DNA of 64,000 nucleotides from Xanthomonas hyacinthi. GTDB taxonomy: Bacteria; Pseudomonadota; Gammaproteobacteria; Xanthomonadales; Xanthomonadaceae. The notes beneath the pieces were generated by a model. That model was not told where the DNA came from. It was given only the letters and a program-made list of their open reading frames with translations, and made no database searches. Each line of letters starts with the position of its first letter. The stretch's first letter is position 1. The DNA lies in NCBI RefSeq assembly GCF_009769165.1, contig NZ_CP043476.1:744001-808000 (forward strand). Direction: 5' to 3'. Positions 18,902 to 28,064 of the stretch are shown here, piece after piece. The position numbers and the translations under genes are program-made.

Positions 18902-21378
18902 GCATCGTCGCCCCCTTCCTTGTGTTGTTGCTGGCAGGCGCCTTCGCCGCCTATCACCGCATGCGGCTCGCCGTCTGGGCCGCGCTGAGCGCCACGCTGC
19001 TGGTCGCGTGCCGGCTGTTCGGCGCCAGCCACACCGCCAGCATCGTCGCCGCGGTGCTGCTGGCGCTGGTCGCGGTGCCGCTGCTGCTGCCGTTCGTGCG
19101 CAAGCCGCTGCTCACCGCGCCAATGCTGAAGGTATTCCGCAAGGTGCTGCCGCCGCTGTCGCAGACAGAGCGGATCGCGCTGGAAACCGGTTCGGTCGGT
19201 TTCGAAGGCGAGCTGTTCACCGGCGACCCGGACTGGCAGAAGCTGCTCGACTACCCGAAGCCGCAGCTGACCGCCGAGGAGCAGGCCTTCCTCGACGGCC
19301 CGGTGGAAGAGCTGTGCCGGATGACCAACGACTGGGAAATCACCCACGTCCACGCCGACCTGCCGCCGGAGCTGTGGAGCTTCGTCAAGAAGCACAAGTT
19401 CTTCGGCATGATCATTCCGAAGGAATACGGCGGCCTGGGCTTCTCCGCGCTGGCCCACCACAAGGTGATCCAGAAGATCGCCTCGGTGTCGAGCGTGGTC
19501 AGCTCCACCGTCGGCGTGCCGAACTCGCTGGGCCCGGGCGAACTGCTGCTGCACTACGGCTCCAAGGAGCAGAAGGACTACTACCTGCCGCGCCTGGCGG
19601 TGGGCCAGGAAGTGCCGTGCTTCGGCCTGACCGGCCCGTTCGCCGGCTCCGACGCGACCTCGATCCCCGACTACGGCATCGTCTGCAAGGGCGAGTGGAA
19701 CGGCGCCAACGTGCTCGGCGTCAAGCTGACCTTCGACAAGCGCTACATCACCCTGGCGCCGGTGGCGACGCTGGTCGGCCTGGCGTTCCGCATGTACGAC
19801 CCGGACGGGCTGATCGGCGACACCAAGGACATCGGCATCACCCTGGCGCTGCTGCCGCGCGAGACCCCAGGCGTTGAAATCGGCCGCCGCCACTTCCCGC
19901 TGAACTCGCCGTTCCAGAACGGCCCGATCCACGGCCGCGAGGTGTTCATCCCGCTCAGCCAGCTGATCGGCGGCGTGGACATGGTCGGCAAGGGCTGGAA
20001 CATGCTCAACGAGTGCCTGGCCGTGGGCCGCTCGATCACCCTGCCTTCCACCGCCAGCGGCGGCGCCAAGTACGGCGCCATCGTCACCGGCGCCTACGCG
20101 CGCATCCGCAAGCAGTTCGGCCTGTCGGTCGGCCGCTTCGAGGGCGTGGAAGAGGCGCTGGCGCGGATCGGCGGCAAGGCCTATGCGATCAGCGCGCTGT
20201 CGCAGGCCACCGCCGCGGCGGTGGACCGCGGCGACGTGCCGTCGGTGCCGTCGGCGATCGCCAAGTACCACTGCACCTCGATGAGCCGCGAAGTCATCAG
20301 CGACGTGATGGACGTGGTCGGCGGCAAGGGCATCATCCTCGGCCCGCGCAATTTCGCCGGCCGCAGCTGGCAGGCGGCGCCGATCGCAATCACCGTGGAA
20401 GGCGCCAACATCATGACCCGCAGCCTGCTGATCTTCGGCCAGGGCGCGATCCTGTGCCATCCGTGGGTGATGAAGGAAATGAAGGCCGCCGGCAATCCGG
20501 ACCGCAAGGCCGGCGTCGACGAGTTCGACCGCAACCTGTTCGGCCACATCGGCTTTGCGATCTCCAACGCAGTGCGCTCGCTGTGGTTCGGCCTGACCGC
20601 CGCGCGCATCGGCGCCGCGCCTGGCGACGCCTACACCCGCCGCTTCTTCCGCAAGCTGGACCGCTACTCGGCGAACCTGGCATTGATGGCCGACGTGTCG
20701 ATGCTGATGCTCGGCGGCAAGCTCAAGTTCAAGGAATCGCTGTCCGGGCGCCTGGGCGACGTGCTGAGCCACATCTACATGACCAGCGCGATGCTCAAGC
20801 GCTACCACGACGACGGCGCGCCGGCGACCGACCAGCCGCTGCTGGCGTGGGCGTTCCACGACAGCGTGCACAAGATCGAACTGGCGCTGTCGGCGGCGCT
20901 GCGCAACTTCCCGATCCGTCCGGTGGGCTGGCTGATGTGGGCGCTGATCTTCCCGTGGGGCCGCCGCGCCGAAGCCCCGGGCGACCGCCTGGGCCACCGC
21001 GTCGCGGCACTGCTGATGACCCCGAACGAAGCCCGCGACCGCCTCGGCCAGGGCGTGTTCCTGACTCCGTGCGAGAACAACCCGGGCGGCCGCATCGCCA
21101 GCTACCTGACCAAGGCGGTGCTGGCCGAGCCGGTCGAGCGCAAGTTCCTGAAGGCGCTCAAGAGCAAGGGCATCGAGGCGCTGGACTTCGCCTCGCAGCT
21201 GGACGAGGCGGTGCGCGAAGGCGTGCTCTCGGCCGACGAGCGCCGCCAGCTGGAGGAACTGCGCGAGATCACCATGGACACGATCAGCGTGGACGACTTC
21301 GACGCCGACGAACTGCGCTCGGCCAGCTACTACCAGCGTGCCGCGAGCGGCAACGACCATTCGCGCGAGGCGGCCTGA
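18898..21378 (+). CDS. fadE: Acyl-CoA dehydrogenase, FadE type
   Basis: An 826-residue flavoprotein for the first step of fatty-acid beta-oxidation. Residues 1-70 hold two hydrophobic segments, as in E. coli FadE (814 residues). The acyl-CoA dehydrogenase core follows, with FGMIIPKEYGGLGFSALAH, CFGLTGPFAGSDATSI, and VVGGKGIILGPRNFAGR near the active-site region. The C-terminal DUF1974-like extension is present. The start overlaps the hydrolase stop (ATGA). A 14-bp perfect hairpin lies about 50 nt downstream. Regulation by the divergent TetR is inferred from the operators. Confidence 0.95.
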   Translation: MSIVAPFLVLLLAGAFAAYHRMRLAVWAALSATLLVACRLFGASHTASIVAAVLLALVAVPLLLPFVRKPLLTAPMLKVFRKVLPPLSQTERIALETGSVGFEGELFTGDPDWQKLLDYPKPQLTAEEQAFLDGPVEELCRMTNDWEITHVHADLPPELWSFVKKHKFFGMIIPKEYGGLGFSALAHHKVIQKIASVSSVVSSTVGVPNSLGPGELLLHYGSKEQKDYYLPRLAVGQEVPCFGLTGPFAGSDATSIPDYGIVCKGEWNGANVLGVKLTFDKRYITLAPVATLVGLAFRMYDPDGLIGDTKDIGITLALLPRETPGVEIGRRHFPLNSPFQNGPIHGREVFIPLSQLIGGVDMVGKGWNMLNECLAVGRSITLPSTASGGAKYGAIVTGAYARIRKQFGLSVGRFEGVEEALARIGGKAYAISALSQATAAAVDRGDVPSVPSAIAKYHCTSMSREVISDVMDVVGGKGIILGPRNFAGRSWQAAPIAITVEGANIMTRSLLIFGQGAILCHPWVMKEMKAAGNPDRKAGVDEFDRNLFGHIGFAISNAVRSLWFGLTAARIGAAPGDAYTRRFFRKLDRYSANLALMADVSMLMLGGKLKFKESLSGRLGDVLSHIYMTSAMLKRYHDDGAPATDQPLLAWAFHDSVHKIELALSAALRNFPIRPVGWLMWALIFPWGRRAEAPGDRLGHRVAALLMTPNEARDRLGQGVFLTPCENNPGGRIASYLTKAVLAEPVERKFLKALKSKGIEALDFASQLDEAVREGVLSADERRQLEELREITMDTISVDDFDADELRSASYYQRAASGNDHSREAA

Positions 21379-21429
21379 TCCAGGCCGGCCTGCTCCACAC
21401 CGGCACCATCCACGCCGGCAGCACACTCA

Positions 21430-21464
21430 CCACGACGGCGGACGTCGGTCCGCCGTCGTGGTTT
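21430..21464 (+). terminator. Strong hairpin downstream of fadE
   Basis: A 14-bp perfect stem (21430-21443 with 21448-21461) capped by GTCG and followed only by TTTG. The short T-run makes it a likely but not certain terminator. The rest of 21379-21706 holds no gene I can support. Confidence 0.6.
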
Positions 21465-21706
21465 GCGGGACATGCCATGCGCCGCCTGCGGTGGTTGCGC
21501 CGGTCGATGTGGTCGCAACGGTGCGCGCCGGGCATCCCGGACATGGGCGAAGGACATTGCGATCGCGGCCGCGGTCAGCGCGGAAATCCGGATTCAGCGC
21601 GATCCCGGACCATGCAGTTGCTCGCATCGCCATTCGGGTGCCGTCGCCCACGCGCACCGGTGCAACCCCAGCGGTCGCATGCGGCACGACGCCGCAGCCG
21701 TGGCGT

Positions 21707-22060
21707 TCAATAGGCCAGCAGCACCGCCGCGATCGCCAGCGCCGCCGGCACTGCCTGCACGAACAGGATCCGGCGGCTGACGCTCCACGCGCCGTACAGC
21801 CCGGCCACCACCACGCAGCCCGGGAAGAACAGCATCAGGTCGACGCGCTGCGCCGCCACGCCCCAGCCCAGGCCGGCGGCGAGGAAGCCGTTGTACAGGC
21901 CCTGGTTGGCCGCCAGCACCTTGGTCAGCTGCGCCTTGTCCGGCGTGTTGCGAAACGCCTTCATGCCCAGCGGCCGCGTCCACAGGAACATCTCCAGCAC
22001 CAGGATGTAGACGTGCAGCAACGCCACCAGGCATACCAGGCTCGAGGCCAGCAGGGTCAT
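21707..22060 (-). CDS. DUF1304-family small membrane protein
   Basis: A 117-residue protein with four hydrophobic segments. It begins MTLLASSLVCLVALLHVYIL, followed by EMFLWTRPLGMKAF, and includes LAANQGLYNGFLAAGL, matching the DUF1304 pattern (His in the first helix, Glu-x-x-x-Trp, and the NQG-YNGFLA motif). Function is not known for the family. A start at 22072 (MDARMTLL) is possible. The gap to the next gene downstream on this strand is the non-coding stretch after fadE. Confidence 0.82.
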   Translation of the reverse strand: MTLLASSLVCLVALLHVYILVLEMFLWTRPLGMKAFRNTPDKAQLTKVLAANQGLYNGFLAAGLGWGVAAQRVDLMLFFPGCVVVAGLYGAWSVSRRILFVQAVPAALAIAAVLLAY

Positions 22061-22145
22061 GCGCGCGTCCATCGGCAAAACAGAATGCGCAGCATAACGG
22101 TTGCCGCAGTGGCCGGCACCGAGGCTGCGCGGCCTGCGCGCAGGC

Positions 22146-23456
22146 TCAGCGCGTCGGCGCTGCCTCCGTCGCTGCCGCAGGCGCAGCGCTTTCGACCGCA
22201 CGCGCCAGGCGCCAGCCGATGACGCCGGAAAGCGTCGCCGCCAGCGCCGCCAGCGCGGCGAAACCGGGCACGCCCATGCCCAGCGCGCGCAGGCCGTTCA
22301 TCGCCGAGGTCACGGCCACGTCGCCGGCACGCCACACCGCCGTATCCACCGCATTCTTGCCCTGGTAGCGCAGCTGCCGCGGCACCCGCGTGTACAGCGA
22401 TTCGCGCGCCGGGCCGACCATGCCGTAGGTCAGCGACCGGGTGATCACCACCGGCAGCACCACCCACGGCACGACCCACACCGCCAGCGCGTAGGGATCC
22501 GGCGACAACGCGGTGGCCAGCAGCGTGGCCACGCTGATCAGCGCCCACAGCGCGATCACCGCGCCGGCGCCCTTCTTCATCAGCAGCCAGCGGGTCACGC
22601 TGAGCTGCACGGCGACCTGCAGCACATTGGTCAGCGTATCGATGTTGGCGGCGAACTGGGTGCGCTCGACCGCGTTGTGGAAGGTGGCGCCGGAGTAATC
22701 GGTCATCAGCGCATAGCCGGCCGTGCCGATGCAATCGCCCAGCAGCATCAGCAGCGCCATGCCGCGCATGAACGGATTGGCCAGGATCTGCTTGAGGCCG
22801 TCGAACATGCCGCCGCCGACCGCCGCCTCGTGGCCGGCATCGTGGCGGCGCGCGCCATGCACCCGCGCCCAGCGCCCGAGCAGGATCACGCAGACCAGCG
22901 CCACGCCGAGCAGCGCCGCCGACACCAGCAGCAGCGGCGCCACGCCGATCACCCCGACCAGCCCGCGGGTCAGCAGCGGCCCGGCCACCGCGCCGGCGGT
23001 GCCGCCCAGGCCGATCAGCGGGAACAGCCGCCGCGCCTGTTCGCTGCTCCAGATGTCGGCCATGAAGCTCCAGAACACCGACACCACGAACAGGTTGAAC
23101 ACGCTGACCCAGACGAAGAACACGATGCCCAGCACGCGCGGACTGAGTCCGCCCTGGCCGCTGAACAGCGGCACGAAGCCGAGCAGGCACAGCGCGAAGA
23201 ACACGTACACCGCCGGCACCACGATCCGCCGCGGCCAGCGCGCCGCCATCCACGCGAACAGCGGGGTCAGCAGCAGCGTGGCGACGAAGATCGCCATGTA
23301 GAACCAGGGCAGCTGGGTCGAGCCGACCGCCGCGGACAGCTGTTCGCGCACCGGCCGGATCACGTAGTACGCCGCCAGCACGCAGAAGAAATAGACGAAG
23401 GACAGCAGCACCGCGCGCAGCTCGCCGGTCTGGACGCGCTTGTTTTCCGCTTGCAT
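22146..23456 (-). CDS. MFS-type transporter, NTP/NDP exchanger-like
   Basis: A 436-residue integral membrane protein with about twelve hydrophobic segments. The first is preceded by a short charged tail (MQAENKRVQTGELRAVLLSF). YFFCVLAAYYVIRPVREQL and VFWSFMADIWSSEQARRLFP resemble the ATP/ADP-antiporter-like (Npt1/Npt2) proteins found in free-living bacteria, where the substrate is unknown. It could equally be classed as a general MFS permease. The start ATG at 23456 was chosen because the upstream open frame is a chance extension under the divergent oxidoreductase gene. The transported solute is not predictable. Confidence 0.78.
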   Translation of the reverse strand: MQAENKRVQTGELRAVLLSFVYFFCVLAAYYVIRPVREQLSAAVGSTQLPWFYMAIFVATLLLTPLFAWMAARWPRRIVVPAVYVFFALCLLGFVPLFSGQGGLSPRVLGIVFFVWVSVFNLFVVSVFWSFMADIWSSEQARRLFPLIGLGGTAGAVAGPLLTRGLVGVIGVAPLLLVSAALLGVALVCVILLGRWARVHGARRHDAGHEAAVGGGMFDGLKQILANPFMRGMALLMLLGDCIGTAGYALMTDYSGATFHNAVERTQFAANIDTLTNVLQVAVQLSVTRWLLMKKGAGAVIALWALISVATLLATALSPDPYALAVWVVPWVVLPVVITRSLTYGMVGPARESLYTRVPRQLRYQGKNAVDTAVWRAGDVAVTSAMNGLRALGMGVPGFAALAALAATLSGVIGWRLARAVESAAPAAATEAAPTR

Positions 23457-23633
23457 CGGCCTGCCGTTCGCCGGGTGGTTGCGCGCACGGTAGCCGATGC
23501 ACTGCAACATCGCCAGCGCCGCCGCCGCGCGCAGTCCCGCGCTCATCGCGGCATCTGCACGCCGCAGCGCGCGCCGAGCATATGCTCTATCCGCGGCGTC
23601 TAGCGTCGGCGCCACGAAAGAGGGGAGCGGCGG

Positions 23634-25232
23634 GTGTACGACTACATCATCATCGGCGCAGGCTCGGCAGGCTGCGTATTGGCCAATCGGCTCAGCGAGG
23701 ATCGCGACTGCAAGGTACTGCTGATCGAGGCCGGGCCGCGCGACCGCAATCCCTTCATCCACATGCCGGCGGGACTGGCGCGGCTGGCCGGCAACCGCCG
23801 CATCAACTGGAACTACCTCACCGCGCCGGAGCCGGCCTTGAACGATCGGCGCCTGTGGTGGCCGCGCGGCAAGGTGCTGGGCGGCTCCAGTTCGATCAAC
23901 GCGATGTGCTACGTGCGCGGCGTGCCCGCCGACTACGACGACTGGGCCGCCGCCGGCGCCGAGGGCTGGGACTGGCGCGGCGTGCTGCCCTATTTCCGCC
24001 GCAGCGAACGCAACAGCCGCGGCGGCGATGCGCTGCACGGCGGCGACGGGCCGCTGCACGTGTCCGATCTGCGTTACCACAACCCGCTCTCGGACGTGTT
24101 CATCGCTGCCGGAGAGCAGGCCGGCTTCGCCCACAACCGCGATTTCAACGGCCCGCAGCAACAAGGCGTGGGCCTGTACCAGGTCACCCAGAAGGACGGC
24201 GCGCGCTGCTCGGCGGCGGTCGCCTACCTGGCGCCGGCGCAGGCGCGCGCCAACCTGCAGGTGATCACCGACGCGCTGGTGCTGCGCCTGCTGCTCGAAG
24301 GCGAGCGCGTGGTCGGCGTGGCCTACGCGCAGCGCGGCGCCGAAGTGCAGGCGCGGGCCGCGCGCGAGGTGCTGCTCAGCGCCGGCGCGGTGAACTCGCC
24401 GCAGCTGCTGATGCTCTCGGGCATCGGCCCGGCCGACGAACTGCAGCGCCACGGCATTACCGTGCGCCTGGATCAGCCACAGGTCGGCGCCAACCTGCAG
24501 GACCATCTGGACGTGTGCACGCTGTACCGCACCCGCCCGGGCATCAGCTACGACCGCCGCAACCAGCTGAAGATCGCCGTCGACTATTTCCTGCGCGGCC
24601 ACCGCGGCGCCGGCAGCAGCAACATCGCCGAGGCCGGCGGTTTCATCCGCTCGCCGCAGGCGCCGGACGCGCGCGCCGACATCCAGCTGCATTTCGTGCC
24701 GGCGATGCTCGACGACCACGGCCGCAACCGGCTGCCCGGCGACGGCTTCACCCTGCACGCCTGCCACCTGCAGCCGCGCAGCCGCGGCCGCCTGTCGCTC
24801 AACGACGCCGACCCGCGTACGCCGGCACGGATCCAGGCGAACTATCTCAGCGATCCGGACGGCTTCGATCTGCGCATGCTGGTGGAATGCGCACGCCTGG
24901 CGCGGCGCATCCTGCAGCAGCCGGCGTTCGCTCCCTGGCGCGGCGCGGCGCTGCTGCCGGTACGCGAGGACCTGGACGAAGCCGGCCTGATCGCCTACAT
25001 CCGCGCCAAGGCCGAGACCATCTACCACCCGATCGGCACCTGCCGGATGGGCAGCGACGCGCAGGCGGTGGTCGATCCGCAGCTGCGCCTGCGCGGGCTG
25101 GACGGACTGCGCGTGATCGATGCGTCGGTGATGCCGCGCCTGGTCAGCGGCAACACCAACGGCCCGACGCTGATGATCGCCGAGCGCGCCGCCGACCTGA
25201 TCCGCGGCCACAGCGTGCTGCGCGCCGGCTGA
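23634..25232 (+). CDS. GMC-family FAD oxidoreductase (choline/alcohol dehydrogenase-like)
   Basis: A 532-residue flavoenzyme. It begins MYDYIIIGAGSAGCVLANRL with the GxGxxG FAD motif at residues 8-13. The GMC signatures WPRGKVLGGSSSINAM and GAVNSPQLLMLSGIG are intact, as is the C-terminal active-site region (YHPIGTCRMG, SGNTNGPTLMIAERAAD). Family members oxidise alcohols such as choline, glucose or aromatic alcohols. No BetB or cytochrome partner is adjacent, so the substrate is unknown. The GTG start has GAGGGGAG six bases upstream. Confidence 0.93.
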   Translation: MYDYIIIGAGSAGCVLANRLSEDRDCKVLLIEAGPRDRNPFIHMPAGLARLAGNRRINWNYLTAPEPALNDRRLWWPRGKVLGGSSSINAMCYVRGVPADYDDWAAAGAEGWDWRGVLPYFRRSERNSRGGDALHGGDGPLHVSDLRYHNPLSDVFIAAGEQAGFAHNRDFNGPQQQGVGLYQVTQKDGARCSAAVAYLAPAQARANLQVITDALVLRLLLEGERVVGVAYAQRGAEVQARAAREVLLSAGAVNSPQLLMLSGIGPADELQRHGITVRLDQPQVGANLQDHLDVCTLYRTRPGISYDRRNQLKIAVDYFLRGHRGAGSSNIAEAGGFIRSPQAPDARADIQLHFVPAMLDDHGRNRLPGDGFTLHACHLQPRSRGRLSLNDADPRTPARIQANYLSDPDGFDLRMLVECARLARRILQQPAFAPWRGAALLPVREDLDEAGLIAYIRAKAETIYHPIGTCRMGSDAQAVVDPQLRLRGLDGLRVIDASVMPRLVSGNTNGPTLMIAERAADLIRGHSVLRAG

Positions 25233-25616
25233 GGCGCCGCCGGCGCAACGGGCAGGCCCCCTGCCCTCAACGCGCGCGCGCCTGCCAGCGCCGCGCCCTG
25301 CCCAGCCACGCACACGCCCAGCGCGGTCGCACAGCCACGCTGACGGCCCGGAGCGGAACCCCATAGGCACCTGCGGGGCATGGCCCGCCGCGGCGCGACG
25401 CGGTACTGCGTAGGCATCGGGTCAGGCCAGGCCGGCGGCGACCGCGCCGGCGTCGGCGTCGGCGTCGGCACACCGGTTGCATGGGTTTGTTGCATGGGTT
25501 TGCGCACGCGCCGCGCCATCGCGGCAGCGCCGCGCGGACAGCGCCTTATACCGGCATTGTCGGCCCGGCAAAATCACCTGCAGGATCAAGACGATGCTCA
25601 TTCATCTTCTCCCGGT

Positions 25617-25646
25617 TTGTGCAATGGCGAAAAGCGGCGCTAGAAT
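25617..25646 (+). promoter_or_regulatory. Probable promoter of the serine hydrolase gene
   Basis: TTGTGC (25617-25622), 18-nt spacer, TAGAAT (25641-25646), 34 nt upstream of the ATG. The remaining part of the gap 25233-25616 is GC-rich with GTCGGC microsatellite-like copies and a doubled GCATGGGTTT. No gene is supported there. Confidence 0.5.
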
Positions 25647-25680
25647 CGGTTTCGGCAGCACCTCACAGGCCACACGCGCG

Positions 25681-27069
25681 ATGAAACAGAACAGCAGGCA
25701 GCGGCTCCTTCGACCGGTGGCAACCGGGTTGCTCGGGGCATTGCTGCCCTTTGCGATGTCCTCCACCGCGCAGACGCCGGCGCCCTCGCAACCGCTGCCG
25801 CCGCCGATCTACACCGAGGCCACGCGCTACACCTCGCCGACCCAGCCGCTGCCGTACCGCGCCGCGCTGCCGGACAGCAAGGTGCTGCCGCTGGCCCGGG
25901 ACTTCGATGTCGCCAGCCTGGAAGCGATGGCCGAGCAGCTCACCTACGGCGAGCGCGTGCCCGGCCTGGCGGTGGCGATCGTGCACAACGGCCAGGTGAT
26001 CAGCGCGCGCGGCTACGGTGTCACCGACGTCAACCGCCCCGAGCCGGTCGATGCGCACACCGTGTTCCGCCTGGCCTCGCTGTCCAAGGCCTTCGCCGGC
26101 ACCATGGCCGGCCTGCTGGTCAACGACGGCACCCTGCGCTGGGACAGCAAGGTCACCGACTACGTGCCCGGCTTCCAGCTCAGCGACCCGGTCGCCACGC
26201 GCCAGTTGAACGTGGCCGACCTGCTCAGCCATCGCGTCGGCCTGACCTACAACGCCTACGACCGCGACGTCGAGTCCAACACCGACTACTACACGCTCAG
26301 CCACAAGCTCGCCTACGCCCCGCTCAAGTGCGCGCCCGGCGAGTGCTATGCGTACCAGAACGTGGCCTTCAGCCTGATCGGCGACGTGGTGTTCGCCGCC
26401 TCCGGCAGCTTCTACGAGCAGTCGGTGGAGCGCCGCATCTTCAAGCCGCTGGGCATGAACGATGCCAGCATGGGCCTGGCCGGGATCCAGGCCAGCCCGC
26501 GTTGGGCGCGCCCGCACGTGCGCAGCCGCAACGGCTGGGTGTCGCTGATGCCCAAGCCCACCTACTACCGGCTGGCCCCGGCCGCCGGCGTCAACGCCAG
26601 CATCAGCGACATGGCGCAGTGGCTGATCGCGCAGACCGGGCACCGGCCGGACGTGCTGCCGGCGCCGCTGCTGGCGACCCTGCATGCGCCGCTGATCACC
26701 ACGCCCGGCGAGATGCGCTCGGGCTGGCGCCGCGAGCGGGTCAACTCGGCCAGCTACGCGCTGGGCTGGCGCATCTTCGATTACTCGGGCCACCAGGTCG
26801 TCTTCCATGCCGGTGCGGTGCAGGGCTATCGCGGCCTGGTCGCGCTGGTGCCGGAGCGCGACCTGGGCGTGGCGATCCTGTGGAACGGCGAGAGCGGCCT
26901 GCCCTCCGGCCTGCTGCCGACCATCCTCGACCGTGCGATCGGCCTGCCGGCGCAGCGCTGGCTGGACGTGGACACCGACTTCGGCAGCGACAACATGATG
27001 GCCGAGCGTGCGGACCCGAAGGACAAGAAGGGCGCCTCCGCGTCCAAGTCGGTCGCCTCGCCGCACTGA
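25681..27069 (+). CDS. Exported serine hydrolase, beta-lactamase/PBP4*-type fold
   Basis: A 462-residue protein with a signal peptide ending near residue 30 (FAMSSTAQ) and a Pro-rich linker. The class C beta-lactamase-like domain has S133-x-x-K136 (SLSKAF), Y225-x-N227 (AYQN) and a C-terminal HAG box (VFHAGAVQGY) in place of KTG. The motif set fits esterases, D-aminopeptidases and penicillin-binding-like serine hydrolases as well as AmpC. Resistance should not be assumed. Its own promoter and a downstream bidirectional hairpin indicate a single-gene unit. It likely acts in the periplasm. Confidence 0.88.
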   Translation: MKQNSRQRLLRPVATGLLGALLPFAMSSTAQTPAPSQPLPPPIYTEATRYTSPTQPLPYRAALPDSKVLPLARDFDVASLEAMAEQLTYGERVPGLAVAIVHNGQVISARGYGVTDVNRPEPVDAHTVFRLASLSKAFAGTMAGLLVNDGTLRWDSKVTDYVPGFQLSDPVATRQLNVADLLSHRVGLTYNAYDRDVESNTDYYTLSHKLAYAPLKCAPGECYAYQNVAFSLIGDVVFAASGSFYEQSVERRIFKPLGMNDASMGLAGIQASPRWARPHVRSRNGWVSLMPKPTYYRLAPAAGVNASISDMAQWLIAQTGHRPDVLPAPLLATLHAPLITTPGEMRSGWRRERVNSASYALGWRIFDYSGHQVVFHAGAVQGYRGLVALVPERDLGVAILWNGESGLPSGLLPTILDRAIGLPAQRWLDVDTDFGSDNMMAERADPKDKKGASASKSVASPH

Positions 27070-27424
27070 CGCTGCCAGCCTGCAGCAATTCGCGGAAGGC
27101 GGCGCAAGCCGCCTTTCCGCTGTCTGCGCTGCGCGCTGCACGATGACCGGCGCGGGCACCGAAGCGCCGCGCTGCGCCAGCGCCGGGGGATGCACAGCGT
27201 CGGCAGGCACTTTGCCTGTCGCAACGACGCGGCCGCTCGGCGTGATCGGGCGGCTTGGCCGATGCCCGCATCGCAGGTCCAGGGATCCGGATCGATCGGG
27301 CACGCAAGGCGCCGACAGCGTGCCATGGCAGCGACGCCGCCGGTTCGGGTATTGGCCACCATGCAGGCGGCACATCGGCGCCATGGCGAACAGCCTGCCG
27401 CGGCGACGGCAACAGGCCGCCGAT

Positions 27425-27461
27425 AAAAAAGCCGCTTTTCCTACGGGAAAGGCGCTTTTTC
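27425..27461. terminator. Bidirectional terminator between convergent genes
   Basis: An A-run plus GCCGCTTTTCC, TACG loop, GGAAAGGCGC and a T-run form an imperfect stem with A/T tracts on both sides. It ends the serine hydrolase (plus) and the lipoprotein (minus) transcripts. The stretch 27070-27424 shows nothing else I can support. Confidence 0.7.
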
Positions 27462-27522
27462 CCTCAAATCGCTCGACAGCGATTTGCCCCGGGACAGCAT
27501 CCTGCCGTCCCGCGCCGCGGCC

Positions 27523-28047
27523 TCAATACCGCTTCACCCCCGGCACCGTACAGCGCTCGATCTGCGCATGCGCGGACGCCGCGTTCTCCTTCTGCCCGCG
27601 CGCCAGCCGCGACTGCTCGATCGTGGCCCAGTGCCGCCGGCACAGCGGGCCGGTCTGCGAGCCCAGGTCGATGGCGCGCCTGGCGAAGGCCTCGGCCTGC
27701 GCATCGTCCTTCAGCAGCAAGGCCACTTCGGCGCGGTCCTGCAGCAGCGCCGGGTCTTCCGGCACCAGTTGCAGGGCCTGGTCCAGCGCCGCCGCCGCGC
27801 CGGCCAGGTCGCCGGCCGCGCGCTTGCGCTTGGCGCTGTCGCGCAGGTCCTCGACCTGCGGATCGCGCAGCGGCTGCACGCTCAGTTCGGTGTCGTCGGC
27901 GCCGCCGCTGGCCTCGATCGCCGCCAGCCGCTGCGCCGGGGTGGTGGTGTCCACCGGCCGCGGCGGCGGGGGCGGCGGCGCGCTGACGCAGGAGGCCAGC
28001 AGCAGGCTGAGCGCGGCGATGGCAACGGTGGGGGTGTATCGGGTCAT
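27523..28047 (-). CDS. Lipoprotein with TPR-like region
   Basis: A 174-residue lipoprotein. The signal peptide ends in the lipobox LLLASC (Cys about residue 20), then a Pro-rich linker (SAPPPPPPRPVD). A helical region resembles tetratricopeptide repeats (AAGDLAGAAAALDQALQLVP, AEVALLLKDDAQAEAFARRA). It sits directly downstream of mrcB, as outer-membrane lipoprotein activators of PBP1b do in other gammaproteobacteria. That functional link is inference and there is no LpoB similarity I can see. In-frame starts also exist at 28056 and 28068; the last would overlap the mrcB stop as ATGA. MTRYTPTV gives the best signal peptide. Confidence 0.78.
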   Translation of the reverse strand: MTRYTPTVAIAALSLLLASCVSAPPPPPPRPVDTTTPAQRLAAIEASGGADDTELSVQPLRDPQVEDLRDSAKRKRAAGDLAGAAAALDQALQLVPEDPALLQDRAEVALLLKDDAQAEAFARRAIDLGSQTGPLCRRHWATIEQSRLARGQKENAASAHAQIERCTVPGVKRY

Positions 28048-28064
28048 GGCAGGCATTCCGTGGA

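Noticed and set aside
23457..25370. N-terminal extension of the transporter to over 1000 residues
   Set aside because: The extension is antisense to the GMC oxidoreductase and lacks any membrane or domain pattern.
25681..27069. Calling the serine hydrolase an AmpC resistance gene
   Set aside because: The KTG motif is replaced by HAG, and the architecture fits many esterases and peptidases; resistance is not supported.
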